A DNA stretch of 64,000 nt from Asticcacaulis endophyticus (GTDB taxonomy: Bacteria > Pseudomonadota > Alphaproteobacteria > Caulobacterales > Caulobacteraceae). Below, piece by piece: positions 54,245 to 63,591 of this stretch; positions within the stretch are counted from its first letter, which is position 1; every line of letters begins with the position of its first letter. The translations under genes and the position numbers were made by a program. The notes beneath the pieces were generated by a model. The model had not been told where the DNA came from and did not search any database. It worked only from the letters and a program-made list of their open reading frames with translations. The DNA is taken from positions 391,482-455,481 of the forward strand of contig NZ_BMZB01000002.1 in the NCBI RefSeq assembly GCF_014652575.1, written 5' to 3'.

Positions 54245-55366
54245 TCAACTCGTCCACTTGAGCGTGGAGGGCTTGACGGGGTTCACAAACGCCCGCTTAT
54301 CCGCCCGCGATTGCACCCATTCCCGCTTTAATTGCTGATACCATTTGGCCTGAGTGTCAGCATCGTCGATCCACAGCAGGCTGGGGTCGTATTTCAGGCC
54401 CTCATTCTGCAAATTGACCATATCGCCGTCCTGCTTGAGGAAGGCCTTTGCGCCCAGCCGGAAAAACGGCGTGATGGCGCGGAAAATGCTGTGATCCGAC
54501 CAGAAAATCTGGGTGATGCGCGTGGTCCCGGCGTCTATAGGCGTCAGACACGTCAGCCCCAGAATCTGGCGCTCTCCGATCACAATATGCTCATAACGTA
54601 CACCGGGGAGACGAAAGGTGATCTCTGTCGCCGGCGCGCCACCTAAAATCCGATAGGCGCGGGAGTTCTTTGACGGGGCATGACGCACCATCGCAAAACC
54701 ATATTCGGTCGGTGCAAACGCCTTTGATTTTTCAAGCTGTTTCTTGGACGACCGCCACCACCATTGCTGGTGCACATAGGGGCCGTGGGCGGGGTCCATC
54801 AGGCCCACAACCGCATGGTCGATATGGCTGTCGAAATCCATACGCTCGACAATTAGGGGCTTACCGCCGACGACCCCGGGCAGGGTGGGGGGCGCGTGAT
54901 CTGGCTCGGGGGTGCGGCGCGGGTCAGAGGTCACATAGACCCAGACCAGCCCCTGTTGTTCCGTAACCGCATAGTTGCGTACGCGGATTTTTGACGCGTC
55001 CATTGCCTGATCTGAGGTCAGGGACGGTATCTTGGTGCAGGTGCCCGCGGTATTGAACGTCCAGCCGTGATAGGGGCATTGCACAATGCAGGCGCCGTGC
55101 TCATCCTTTATCATCTGACCGGCGGACAAAGGGGCGGCGCGGTGCGGGCAGATGTCACGCATGGCGTAAACGCCATCATTCAGGTCACGCCCCAGAAGGA
55201 CAGGTTCGTCCAGCAGCACATAGCGTTGCAGTTTGCCGGAAACCAGTTCCGACGACAGGGCCGCGAAGTACCAGCAGTCTTTCAGAAAACCCTGACCAAA
55301 TACCATTCGCTCACGCGGCGTAATCGCAGGTGACGATATTTCAGAAGGTGCGGCTTGATCGGGCAT
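54245..55366 (-). CDS. Rieske-type aromatic-ring-hydroxylating oxygenase alpha-subunit-like protein
   Basis: A 373-residue Rieske non-heme iron oxygenase. The [2Fe-2S] ligands are Cys73-x-His75 and Cys97-x2-His100 (CPHRAAPL; CPYHGW). The mononuclear iron site appears as DHAVVGLMDPAHGPYVH. No ferredoxin, reductase or beta-subunit gene is adjacent, so partner and substrate are unknown. Cell-associated roles in these bacteria range from aromatic degradation to hopanoid or lipid demethylation. Confidence 0.88.
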   Translation of the reverse strand: MPDQAAPSEISSPAITPRERMVFGQGFLKDCWYFAALSSELVSGKLQRYVLLDEPVLLGRDLNDGVYAMRDICPHRAAPLSAGQMIKDEHGACIVQCPYHGWTFNTAGTCTKIPSLTSDQAMDASKIRVRNYAVTEQQGLVWVYVTSDPRRTPEPDHAPPTLPGVVGGKPLIVERMDFDSHIDHAVVGLMDPAHGPYVHQQWWWRSSKKQLEKSKAFAPTEYGFAMVRHAPSKNSRAYRILGGAPATEITFRLPGVRYEHIVIGERQILGLTCLTPIDAGTTRITQIFWSDHSIFRAITPFFRLGAKAFLKQDGDMVNLQNEGLKYDPSLLWIDDADTQAKWYQQLKREWVQSRADKRAFVNPVKPSTLKWTS

Positions 55367-55501
55367 GAAGGCTACAGATTTAAGTCAAGGGGCAATATGC
55401 TGCCCACTATAGCAGCCCTCAATCGTGCGCCCAAAGTCTTTTATGGATTTCCGCCCCTGCGGCGTGTTGCCACGCTATTAAGTATCAGGGGCGGGGCTTC
55501 A

Positions 55502-55696
55502 CTACTTCGGGCAGGTTTTCTTGCACTGCAGCCAGGATTTCAGGCACTTATCCGAATTCTTATCGGTTTTCTGACATGTATTGTAGGTATTGTCGCAACT
55601 ACGCTTGCACTGAATGGCATTCTGAGCCTGAACCGCCCCTGCCGATAGTAGAGAAACGACCGCAACGGCCGCCAAGACCTTACGCACGCACTTCAT
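55502..55696 (-). CDS. Small exported peptide with symmetric six-cysteine pattern
   Basis: A 64-residue precursor. Signal peptide 1-24 (ending AVQA), leaving a mature peptide of 40 residues. Mature Cys at 30, 34, 41, 51, 58 and 62 give C-x3-C-x6-C-x9-C-x6-C-x3-C, a mirror-symmetric pattern suited to two antiparallel helices stitched by three disulfides. The mature part is Lys/Asn/Asp-rich. AAGGGAGG lies upstream of the ATG at about 10 bases. I do not recognise the family; secreted or periplasmic. Confidence 0.75.
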   Translation of the reverse strand: MKCVRKVLAAVAVVSLLSAGAVQAQNAIQCKRSCDNTYNTCQKTDKNSDKCLKSWLQCKKTCPK

Positions 55697-55810
55697 CGGT
55701 TTTGCCTCCCTTAAGGCTGTCCGTCCTTGGTTTTTAGTGGACGTTAACGTAAAGGAGTGTAGCGCAAATTTGGATTTCGACTACTAAAATTTAACCGCTG
55801 TTAAGAATTT

Positions 55811-55842
55811 AACCCGCTACAGGCGAATGGCTGTAGCGGGTT
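55811..55842 (-). terminator. Hairpin after the 55884-56603 gene
   Basis: A 12-bp stem AACCCGCTACAG / CTGTAGCGGGTT with an 8-base loop, 42 bases beyond the stop on the minus strand. Only a weak T-rich tract (TTAAATTCTTAA) follows. Confidence 0.6.
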
Positions 55843-55883
55843 ACTGTAATCGCTGGCTTTTTTGTTGCGGCTTGCGTCTCGGA

Positions 55884-56603
55884 TCAGGGAACCGCGGGGG
55901 GCGCCTCATAGGCCTGAATGATTTTTAATACGGCAATCTGCATATCAATTTCGGCGCGCTTGTCGATGCCGCCGTCATCAGTCATGCGAACCTTGGTCAG
56001 CTTTTTTTGCGCTTCATTGCTGAGGTCTGCGGTGAGTTGCTGGATTTCCTCGCGCTTGAGGTACAGCGCGTGCTGACGCGCCCCCAGATTAAGCACCTTA
56101 TCCCCTAGTTCTGTGGCAGCAAGGGCGGCAATCGTGGCGATGCGGTACTTATCATTCTCAGATAATGAATTGATATCTATGTAGTTATTCACCTCAAGAA
56201 TGATGAGGCGCATGTGGACGTTATTAATGAAATGACGCGTGATTTCATCGGTGCCATCGACCTCGAACAGTTTACGCATCAAATCGACGCGCTCCAGAAA
56301 GGCCGGGTCTTCGGCGGGGGTAGCGGCCTGCTGGCCCTCGTCGCTTGCGCTGCCCGTAAGCGGCACCAACGGCTGGGCTTTGAGCTCGGCGTCACGAGTC
56401 GCCTTATCGATAATAGCCTTTAGGGTCTGCGCGTCGATCTGAGGCTGGGTTTGCGCCATGGCCTGCTGGCGGATAGGGTCGAGAATCAGCCGGGGCAAGG
56501 CGTTGGGCGCATCAACGGGCCCCGCGACGGCCATCGATGCCGCACCCAAAACCATAGCAGAAACAATAACCTGAATACTAAATCGATACAAAACAACCCC
56601 CAC
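55884..56603 (-). CDS. Exported DUF2059-like protein
   Basis: A 239-residue exported protein with a signal peptide ending near VAGPVDA (about residue 28). A proline/glutamine-rich segment is followed by a helical domain starting LMRKLFEVDGTDEITRHFI, which resembles DUF2059 (whose hallmark is a LL-x-x-G pattern). The C-terminus ends IIQAYEAPPAVP. Function unknown. Its neighbour at 56651-57244 shares the layout, suggesting an old duplication. Confidence 0.55.
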   Translation of the reverse strand: MGVVLYRFSIQVIVSAMVLGAASMAVAGPVDAPNALPRLILDPIRQQAMAQTQPQIDAQTLKAIIDKATRDAELKAQPLVPLTGSASDEGQQAATPAEDPAFLERVDLMRKLFEVDGTDEITRHFINNVHMRLIILEVNNYIDINSLSENDKYRIATIAALAATELGDKVLNLGARQHALYLKREEIQQLTADLSNEAQKKLTKVRMTDDGGIDKRAEIDMQIAVLKIIQAYEAPPAVP

Positions 56604-56650
56604 ACTTGCCCGTTTTGGGCGTCCCCAAATCTTTAGTTTAGCCAGACGAT

Positions 56651-57244
56651 TTAACTCTGGACCTGCTCATTGAAGGTCTTGATGATCTTGACGACCGCAT
56701 CGACCATATAGGTCTGAATTTGCTGGGCACTGGCTTCGGGGGCCATGAACTTGCCCGCATTATAGCGCATGCCCGCATCTGAGCCGTTGGCCTTGATCAG
56801 CAGGCCGATTTCCTCTTCGGAGAATGCCTTGGCCTGAGCGGTCGCCACGGCGTCAATCAGTTCAGCCTCGGTCTGACGCAGAATGGTGTTGGATATCTGA
56901 TCCAGTCGTTGTTCCTGGGCCGGGGTCAGGTTCTTTGACTGATTGCGGTCGATGATGACGACGCGCACCGCCGCCTTGGTATTGAGCATGATGGTGCGGA
57001 TATTGCGCGACGTCCCGTTTAGCTCCATCAGTTGGCGATACAGGCCGGTTTTACGGTCTTCGGCGCGGGCCACCGCCGTGTCATTGACCTGAGCCAGAGC
57101 GTCCTGAGCGAGATCGGTGATGACCGCAGGGGCATGGACGGGGCGGTCGTCAACCACGACCTGAGCCTGCGTGGCATCGGCCAATAACATCGCTACCGCT
57201 GATACCGCGGCTAATCTGTGCAGTCCCACACCCATCATCATCAA
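56651..57244 (-). CDS. Exported DUF2059-like protein, second copy
   Basis: A 197-residue exported protein with a signal peptide ending around ATQAQ. The domain begins LYRQLMELNGTSRNIRTIM, similar in layout to the downstream neighbour, and ends with FSEEEIGLLIKANGSDAGMRYNAGKFMAPEA, the typical late DUF2059 segment. Function unknown. The start could be any of the four adjacent Met codons. GGTTAATGATAGTTAATAGG directly upstream carries a TTAA-N6-TTAA pair. Confidence 0.55.
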   Translation of the reverse strand: MMMMGVGLHRLAAVSAVAMLLADATQAQVVVDDRPVHAPAVITDLAQDALAQVNDTAVARAEDRKTGLYRQLMELNGTSRNIRTIMLNTKAAVRVVIIDRNQSKNLTPAQEQRLDQISNTILRQTEAELIDAVATAQAKAFSEEEIGLLIKANGSDAGMRYNAGKFMAPEASAQQIQTYMVDAVVKIIKTFNEQVQS

Positions 57245-57366
57245 CCCCCAATTCAGGGTTAATGATAGTTAATAGGTTCAGTTGTGGCAATGGCTGAATT
57301 TCTGGCTCTGATTTCAGTGGCTAAGTGTGGCCAAGATGCCCCCACGAACTCCAAATACGTAATCCC

Positions 57367-57405
57367 GTGAAAAGTACACCGAGGCAAAGCCGAGGGACTT
57401 TTCAC
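57367..57405 (-). terminator. Hairpin after secA
   Basis: GTGAAAAGT (57367-57375) and ACTTTTCAC (57397-57405) form a 9-bp stem with a GAGGCAAAGCC inner arm, 7 bases beyond the secA stop. There is no T-run. Confidence 0.5.
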
Positions 57406-57411
57406 GGAGTG

Positions 57412-60279
57412 CTACACTAATGCCCCGTGGCAGTGCTTGAACTTCTTGCCCGACCCGCATGGGCAATTGCCATTGCGTGAGGTGTTTTCCCAGCCCGCCG
57501 GAAGTGATGAATTCGGCAAGGCCGCACGCTGTTCCGGCGTCAGGCTCGACGGATCAGCACCCGCTTCGTTATGGCCGGTCAGTGGATCAAGGTGAATTTC
57601 CTCAAACTGGATCGGATCGAACGCTGCCGGTTGCGGGGCGGGCTCCTCAAAGCGGATTTCCAGCGTCATCAGCCAGCGCGTCGTGTTGTGGCGCAGGTTG
57701 ATCAGCAGGGTTTCAAACAGGGTGAAGGCTTCGGTCTTATATTCATTGAGCGGATCACGCTGGCCATAGCCGCGCAGGCCGATCACGGCGCGCAGGTGAT
57801 CAAGATGCATCAGGTGCTCGCGCCACTGCATGTCGATCATTTGCAGCAGGAAGTTTTTCTCCAGCGCCTTCATCTGATCGTTGCCCAGCATCTCAAGCCG
57901 CTTGGCCATCTTCTCAGCCGCCAGATTTTGGATGCGCTCCTCGATCTCTTCGTTGGCAATGCCTTCTTCGCGCGCCCAGTCCTCAATCGGCAGGTCAAGC
58001 CCCAGCAGGGCGACGCAGCGTTCTTTCAGGCCCTCAACATCCCATTGCTCAGCATAGGCCTTGGGCGGCAGGTGGCGCTCAACCAGATCAGAAATCGTGT
58101 CGACGCGCATTTCGGCGATCAGTTCGGATAGGTCCTCAGAGTCCATAAACTCCTGACGCTGTTCAAACACGGCTTTGCGCTGGTCGTTGACCACATCGTC
58201 ATATTTCAGCAGGTTTTTACGGATTTCGTAGTTGCGCTGCTCAACGCGCTTTTGGGCGGTGGCGATGGCCGAATTGAGCAGTTTGTGGGTGATGGCTTCG
58301 CCGTCTTCGACGCCGAGGGTCTTCATCATGGCGTTGAGGCGGTCACCGGCAAAGATGCGCATCAGATCGTCTTCGCACGACAAAAAGAACTTGGAACGGC
58401 CTGGGTCTCCCTGACGGCCGGTACGGCCACGGAGCTGGTTGTCGATACGGCGGCTTTCGTGGCGCTCAGTCCCGAGCACGAACAGGCCACCGGCCTCCAG
58501 CGCCTTTTGCTTAAGGCCCGCGACGCTGGTTTCGATCTCACCGCGCTTGGCCAGAATTTGCTCGGCTGAGGGGTCGCGTCCGGCTTCGGCTTCGTCTTCC
58601 AGCCATTTCTGGACGCGCAGATCGACGTTACCGCCCAACTGAATGTCGGTACCGCGACCGGCCATGTTGGTGGCGATGGTCACTGTGCCGGGCACACCCG
58701 CGTCGGCGATAATGTAGGCTTCGTTTTCGTGGTGGCGGGCGTTCAGAACGCTGTGGGGGATGCCCTTGCCGGTCTTATAGGTGATGTCATAGGCGTCATC
58801 GCCAAGCTTATTCAGTTCCTTGGCGTCTTTGCCCGCATATTCCGGCTTAACCGTGCGTGAGACTTCGGACTTGAAGCTATATTTCTTAAGGAACTCCGAC
58901 AGCAGTTCGGATTTCTCAATCGACGCCGTACCAACCAGAATCGGCTGGCCGCGATTATAGCAATAGGCGACTTGCGCGGCGATGGCGGTCAGCTTTTCGG
59001 CTTCGGTGCGGTAGACTTCATCGTCGTCATCAATGCGCTTGATCGGGCGGTTGGTGGGGACTTCGAGCACGTCCATCTTATAGATGTCACCAAATTCGGC
59101 AGCTTCGGTCGCCGCCGTGCCGGTCATGCCGCTGAGCTTGGTATACATGCGGAAATAGTTCTGGATGGTCACCGAGGCCAGGGTCTGGTTTTCCGGCTGG
59201 ATTTCGACCTTTTCCTTGGCTTCAATCGCCTGATGCAGGCCTTCGGACAAACGGCGGCCAGTCATCATACGGCCGGTAAATTCGTCGATCAGGACGACTT
59301 CGTGTTCGCCGCGGTCATTGGCCTTGACGATATAGTCCTTATTGGCCGTGTAGAGCGTGTTGGCGCGCAAGGCCTGATTGGCATGGTGAACCAGCGAGAT
59401 ATTGACCGGATCATAAAGACCCGCCGAATCCTCAGCCAGCAGGCCACGGGCCTCAAGCACTTCTTCGAGGCGTTCCGAACCCAGCTCCGACAGCAGCACC
59501 TGACGCTGCTTTTCGTCCAGTTCAAAGGTTTCCGGATCGGTGATCATTTCGCGCATGATGCCGTCGAGGATCTTATATAGCTCGGAGCGATCTTCGGTCG
59601 GGCCGGAGATAATCAGCGGCGTGCGCGCTTCGTCGATCAGGATGGAGTCGACTTCATCGACGATCGCAAAGTTATGGCCGCGCTGAACCTTTTCACGGGT
59701 GTTGTAGACCAGATTATCGCGCAGATAATCAAAGCCGAATTCGTTATTGGTGCCGTAGGTGATGTCGGCATTATAGGCCGCCTTGCGCTCCGGCTGGCTG
59801 ATGCCCTGCACGACCACGCCCGTGGTCATACCTAAGAACTTATAGACCCGGCTCATAAACTCGCAGTCGCGACGGGCCAGATAATCGTTGACGGTAATGA
59901 CGTGGACGCCCTTACCCGCCAGAGCGTTGAGATAAACGGGCAGGGTGCCGACAAGGGTTTTACCTTCACCGGTGCGCATTTCGGCAATGCCGCCGTCGTG
60001 CAGGATCATGGCCCCGGTCAACTGCACATCATAAGGGCGCTGACCAATGGTGCGCCAGGCGGCTTCGCGCACAACCGCAAAGGCTTCTTCCAGCAGCGAA
60101 TCAAGCGAGGCGCCGCTTGCGATTCGTTCCTTGAACAGGACTGTCTGGCCCGAAAGCTCGTCGTCGCTCATGGCCTTATATTTCGGCTCAAGCGCCGAAA
60201 TGCGCGTCGCGCGCTGCATCATGGACTTAACTTTACGCTCATTGGATGAGCCGAATAGCTTTTGGGCAAATGCCAGCAT
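57412..60279 (-). CDS. secA: Preprotein translocase ATPase SecA
   Basis: A 955-residue motor that drives secretory proteins through SecYEG. Walker A is [12 protein letters not shown], the DEAD-like box [13 protein letters not shown] follows, and the [17 protein letters not shown] and [22 protein letters not shown] blocks are intact. A C-terminal zinc-binding SecB-interaction tail ([16 protein letters not shown]) is present. It is divergent from the PpiC-type lipoprotein gene, which could act on exported proteins. Confidence 0.98.
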   Translation of the reverse strand: MLAFAQKLFGSSNERKVKSMMQRATRISALEPKYKAMSDDELSGQTVLFKERIASGASLDSLLEEAFAVVREAAWRTIGQRPYDVQLTGAMILHDGGIAEMRTGEGKTLVGTLPVYLNALAGKGVHVITVNDYLARRDCEFMSRVYKFLGMTTGVVVQGISQPERKAAYNADITYGTNNEFGFDYLRDNLVYNTREKVQRGHNFAIVDEVDSILIDEARTPLIISGPTEDRSELYKILDGIMREMITDPETFELDEKQRQVLLSELGSERLEEVLEARGLLAEDSAGLYDPVNISLVHHANQALRANTLYTANKDYIVKANDRGEHEVVLIDEFTGRMMTGRRLSEGLHQAIEAKEKVEIQPENQTLASVTIQNYFRMYTKLSGMTGTAATEAAEFGDIYKMDVLEVPTNRPIKRIDDDDEVYRTEAEKLTAIAAQVAYCYNRGQPILVGTASIEKSELLSEFLKKYSFKSEVSRTVKPEYAGKDAKELNKLGDDAYDITYKTGKGIPHSVLNARHHENEAYIIADAGVPGTVTIATNMAGRGTDIQLGGNVDLRVQKWLEDEAEAGRDPSAEQILAKRGEIETSVAGLKQKALEAGGLFVLGTERHESRRIDNQLRGRTGRQGDPGRSKFFLSCEDDLMRIFAGDRLNAMMKTLGVEDGEAITHKLLNSAIATAQKRVEQRNYEIRKNLLKYDDVVNDQRKAVFEQRQEFMDSEDLSELIAEMRVDTISDLVERHLPPKAYAEQWDVEGLKERCVALLGLDLPIEDWAREEGIANEEIEERIQNLAAEKMAKRLEMLGNDQMKALEKNFLLQMIDMQWREHLMHLDHLRAVIGLRGYGQRDPLNEYKTEAFTLFETLLINLRHNTTRWLMTLEIRFEEPAPQPAAFDPIQFEEIHLDPLTGHNEAGADPSSLTPEQRAALPNSSLPAGWENTSRNGNCPCGSGKKFKHCHGALV

Positions 60280-60396
60280 TCGAAGAACTCTATGCTTGAA
60301 TTATATGATGTCCGCGTGAACAGTGCGGAGGGTATCACTGCAAATAGTATGGTTCGCGCCTTATTCAAGCGCGGGGACTGACTTAAGCGGCCAACT

Positions 60397-60416
60397 GGTG
60401 TATGTCAACGTACACC
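60397..60416. promoter_or_regulatory. 20-base imperfect dyad upstream of ppiC/secA
   Basis: GGTGTATGTC / AACGTACACC match at 8 of 10 symmetric positions, 31 bases before the peptidyl-prolyl isomerase start. Possible operator. Confidence 0.3.
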
Positions 60417-60447
60417 GCAGCTAAGGGCATATTTGGGGAGCGGATAT

Positions 60448-61419
60448 ATGGGGTTTGGCATGGGTAAGGGTAAAATAGTTCTGGCGGTGACCGGTTTGAT
60501 GATGGCTCTGGTCATTTCGGCCTGTGATAAACCCTCAATTAATGAGCCTGCGCCGGAGCCCGGTGACACCGCGGTGGCGAAAATCGAAGATCAGACCGTA
60601 TGGGCCTCGGATGTGCGTAACGAAGCGGTCGCGCAAGGTCTGATCGGGGAGGGGGAGCCGCTTGATATCACTTCTGACCTGTTCCGGCGGATGCTGGAAG
60701 AAGTCATTGACCAGAAACTTCTGGCGCGGGAGGCGGTCAAAAATGGCCTTGATAAATCGATTGTGGCTCAGCGCCGTCTGGCGGCGGCACGTGAGCGTAT
60801 CTTAGGCGACATGCTGGTTGAAAATACGGTCGATGCCGCCATTGATGATAATGCCGTCAAAAACCTGTACGAAGAACAGCTCAAACTCGCCAAGCAGTCC
60901 GAAGAAATTCGCGCCCGCCTGATCATGACTCGTACCCGCGAAGAGGGGGAGGCGATCATCAAGCAGCTTCAGGCGGGATCGATGTTCGAGGCCCTGGCTA
61001 TGGAGAAATCGACCGATCAGGCCACGCGGTTTAATGGCGGCGATATGGGTTATTTCACCACTGATGTCATGCCGGCCGCCTATAAGGGTGTGCTGGCCAA
61101 CGCTAAGCCCGGTCAGATCGCCGGTCCGATTGAGATTGACGGCGGCTTTGCGATTTTGAAGGTCGAAGATCGCCGTCAGGAACAGCCTCTGTCGCTGGAT
61201 GAGGCACGGCCGCAGATCCTGCGCTTTCTGACCTATGATCAGGTACGCATCCTGCTGACCAAGCTGCGCGATAAGGCAGAGGTAAAAATGCTGGTCAAGG
61301 ATTCCGACTTTGGCGTCGGGGCCGATGAGGAACCGGCATCGGCGGCTCAGGCGGCCGAAATGGCATCAGAATCGGCCTCCGAGGCGGCCTCAGCCGCGCC
61401 TGTGCCCGCAGCGCGATAG
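60448..61419 (+). CDS. PpiC-type peptidylprolyl isomerase lipoprotein
   Basis: A 323-residue envelope chaperone/isomerase. The signal sequence ends in the lipobox VISAC. An N-terminal SurA-like helical domain (WASDVRNEAVAQGLIGEGEPL ... VIDQKLLAREAVKNGL) is followed by a parvulin domain at ~140-245 (RARLIMTRTREEGEAIIKQL, FNGGDMGYF, GPIEIDGGFAILKVEDRR). The C-terminus is Ala/Ser/Glu-rich. GGGGAGCGG before the ATG at 60448 decides the start. It likely helps outer-membrane or periplasmic protein folding. Confidence 0.88.
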   Translation: MGFGMGKGKIVLAVTGLMMALVISACDKPSINEPAPEPGDTAVAKIEDQTVWASDVRNEAVAQGLIGEGEPLDITSDLFRRMLEEVIDQKLLAREAVKNGLDKSIVAQRRLAAARERILGDMLVENTVDAAIDDNAVKNLYEEQLKLAKQSEEIRARLIMTRTREEGEAIIKQLQAGSMFEALAMEKSTDQATRFNGGDMGYFTTDVMPAAYKGVLANAKPGQIAGPIEIDGGFAILKVEDRRQEQPLSLDEARPQILRFLTYDQVRILLTKLRDKAEVKMLVKDSDFGVGADEEPASAAQAAEMASESASEAASAAPVPAAR

Positions 61420-61496
61420 GTTTGTAAAATCTTTATTTGGCGAACGGTTTGGCCTCTGATAAGGGGCTTAGCCTGTCTGTTTTGTGGAGTTTGCCT

Positions 61497-62906
61497 GTGA
61501 CCAAAACCCCGACTTCCGGTGCCTCATCGTCTTCGCCATCAAGCGGTCTGGAGCGTGCGCTCGACCCGTTGGCGAATGCGCTGAAACGTGCCGTGCAGAC
61601 AGGGGCGGAAATGGCCGGTCTGGGCACGCCTGCGTCGGTTGAGCCCGCGAAACCAACCACAGGCAAGCCCGGTCTTGAGGTGTCGCCGCTGATGCAACCT
61701 CTGCCGGTGATGCCGGTGGTCGCGGGTGTCGAAATTGCCATTGCCAGCGCCGGATTTTATAAGCACGTCCGGCCCGACCTGCTGGTCATGAAATTTATTG
61801 AGGGCACCACGGCGGCGGGCGTCTTTACCCGCCACACCATCGGTTCCGCACCCGTTGACTGGTGCAAGAAGCAACTCGCCGCCAACGAAGGCAGCGAAAT
61901 CCGTGCGCTGGTGGTTAATGCCGGTTGCGCCAATGCCTTTACGGGCAAGCTGGGGGCTGATGCCGCCCGCCGGACGGCGGCGGCCGTATCGCGCAGGCTG
62001 GATTGCCGTCAGCGCGATATCATGCTGGCCTCAACCGGCGTGATCGGGCAGGTGCTGGACGACGCCAAGGTCGCTGCCAAGCTGCCGGAAATTGACGCCG
62101 GTTTCAAAGCCGATGCCTGGCATCAGGCCGCGCAAGCGATCATGACCACCGACACCTTCCCCAAGGGCGCCTACGAATTTGCCGAAATCGACGGCGTCGA
62201 AGTGCGTATCGCCGGGATCGCCAAGGGCTCCGGCATGATCGCGCCCGATATGGCGACTATGCTGGCCTTTATCGTGACCGACGCCAATCTGTCGGCGGGC
62301 GTGCTGCAATCACTGCTCGGGCTCTATACCCGCACGACGTTCAATTGCGTGACGGTTGACGGCGATACCTCAACCAATGACACCGCCCTGCTGTTTGCGA
62401 CGGGGGCGTCACGGTCGCCTAAGATCAGTCGAGCCGGTGACCGGCGGCTGTCCGACTTCCGCGTCAAGTTGGAAAAGGTCATGCACAACCTCGCCATCCA
62501 GTTGGTGCGCGACGGCGAAGGCGCACGCAAACTGGTCAAGATCAATGTGACCGGCGCGTCATCACCGGCATCAGCCCGTAAGATCGCCAAGTCGATCGCC
62601 GAAAGCCCGCTGGTCAAGACCGCCTTTGCGGGCGAAGACGCTAACTGGGGCCGGATCGTCATGGCCGTGGGTAAGACCGAAGAAGAAGTCGACCGTGACC
62701 GTATCTCCATCAAATTCGGTGACCTTGTGGCCGCCGAAAACGGTGCTGTGTCGCTAACCTATAACGAAGCCGCCATGAGCGCCTATATGAAAAACGCAGA
62801 GCTTGAAGTCAGTGTCGATGTCGGCGTTGGCCGTGGCGCCGCGCATGTCTACACCTGCGACCTGACGCATGGCTATATCAGCATTAATGGTGATTACCGC
62901 AGCTAG
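61497..62906 (+). CDS. argJ: Bifunctional glutamate N-acetyltransferase/ornithine acetyltransferase ArgJ
   Basis: A 469-residue enzyme recycling the acetyl group between acetylornithine and glutamate in arginine synthesis. The autocleavage site is ATMLAF with Thr254 as nucleophile. Conserved blocks NAGCANAFTG and GEDANWGRIVMAVGKT are present. The GTG at 61497 follows GGAG by 8 bases. The first ~65 residues are a Ser/Pro/Ala-rich and helical extension (SSSPSSGLERALDPLANALK) not needed for the fold. Confidence 0.95.
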   Translation: MTKTPTSGASSSSPSSGLERALDPLANALKRAVQTGAEMAGLGTPASVEPAKPTTGKPGLEVSPLMQPLPVMPVVAGVEIAIASAGFYKHVRPDLLVMKFIEGTTAAGVFTRHTIGSAPVDWCKKQLAANEGSEIRALVVNAGCANAFTGKLGADAARRTAAAVSRRLDCRQRDIMLASTGVIGQVLDDAKVAAKLPEIDAGFKADAWHQAAQAIMTTDTFPKGAYEFAEIDGVEVRIAGIAKGSGMIAPDMATMLAFIVTDANLSAGVLQSLLGLYTRTTFNCVTVDGDTSTNDTALLFATGASRSPKISRAGDRRLSDFRVKLEKVMHNLAIQLVRDGEGARKLVKINVTGASSPASARKIAKSIAESPLVKTAFAGEDANWGRIVMAVGKTEEEVDRDRISIKFGDLVAAENGAVSLTYNEAAMSAYMKNAELEVSVDVGVGRGAAHVYTCDLTHGYISINGDYRS

Positions 62907-62953
62907 GATTGATCTGGACCAATAAATGGTCTAAGTTATGAGGGGAGGTCACC

Positions 62954-63211
62954 ATGTTTATTTCTGTTACCGATGCCAAGGCTCAACTCACGGATCTGGT
63001 TAGGCGTGCCGAGGCGGGGGATGAGGTTATCCTGACCCGTCACGGGCACGCAGCCGTGCGTCTTGTGCCGGTCAAGGCCCGGCTTAGGCCTGAAGAACGG
63101 CGCAAGCTTTTAGAAGAGTTTCAGAAAAACGCGGGTGCGAAAGTGGCACCAGGCCCCGATGCGGCGCATGCGGCTGATTTCCTTTACGGCGACGATGGTT
63201 TGCCCGGATGA
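62954..63211 (+). CDS. vapB: Type II antitoxin, Phd/YefM type (VapB)
   Basis: An 85-residue antitoxin. The N-terminal Phd/YefM fold FISVTDAKAQLTDLVRRAEAGDEVILTRHGHAAVRLVPV is plainly visible, read in parts. The C-terminal ~35 residues are the likely toxin-neutralising tail. AGGGGAGG lies about 6 bases upstream. It overlaps vapC by ATGA, so both are translated together. Such antitoxins usually repress their own promoter. Confidence 0.9.
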   Translation: MFISVTDAKAQLTDLVRRAEAGDEVILTRHGHAAVRLVPVKARLRPEERRKLLEEFQKNAGAKVAPGPDAAHAADFLYGDDGLPG

Positions 63212-63591
63212 TTGTCGTCGATAGTTCGGCGCTTATTTCAATTGTATTGAAAGAGCCTGCGGGGGACGCCTGCATCGAGGTGCTGGAAGCAGCCGAGAGG
63301 TTACTGGTTTCAGCGGCTATTCTGGCGGAGGTTTCTGTCGTTGCCGGCCATCGTGGCTTTTTGGGGGATTTGCAGACCTTGATAGACCGTCTTGATATCG
63401 AGATCGTTCCCGCAGATGAGCATGTCGCTGAAATGGTCACAGCGGCCTATATGGCGTGGGGGAAGGGGCGGCACAAAGCGTCCTTAAATCTTATGGACTG
63501 TTTTTCCTATGTTACCGCCAAAGCCTATGAATGTCCGTTGCTGTTCGTCGGCAATGATTTTTCCCAAACCGATGTTGTGAGCGCTCTATGA
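63208..63591 (+). CDS. vapC: Type II toxin, PIN-domain ribonuclease (VapC)
   Basis: A 127-residue PIN-domain toxin. The acidic metal-binding residues Asp5 (IVVDSSAL), Glu41 (AAILAEVSVV), Asp97 (LNLMDCFSY) and Asp117 (VGNDFSQTD) are all present, so it should be active. Target RNA unknown. It overlaps vapB at its start and the NUDIX gene at its stop by ATGA. Confidence 0.92.
   Translation: MIVVDSSALISIVLKEPAGDACIEVLEAAERLLVSAAILAEVSVVAGHRGFLGDLQTLIDRLDIEIVPADEHVAEMVTAAYMAWGKGRHKASLNLMDCFSYVTAKAYECPLLFVGNDFSQTDVVSAL

Noticed and set aside
55355-55648. 97-residue plus-strand open frame
   Set aside because: Opposite the Cys-rich exported peptide, which has signal peptide, ribosome site and patterned cysteines; the plus frame has none.
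57259-57272. TTAA-N6-TTAA as a CtrA box
   Set aside because: Spacing is 6 rather than 7 bases, and no -10 element is evident; kept only as a remark.
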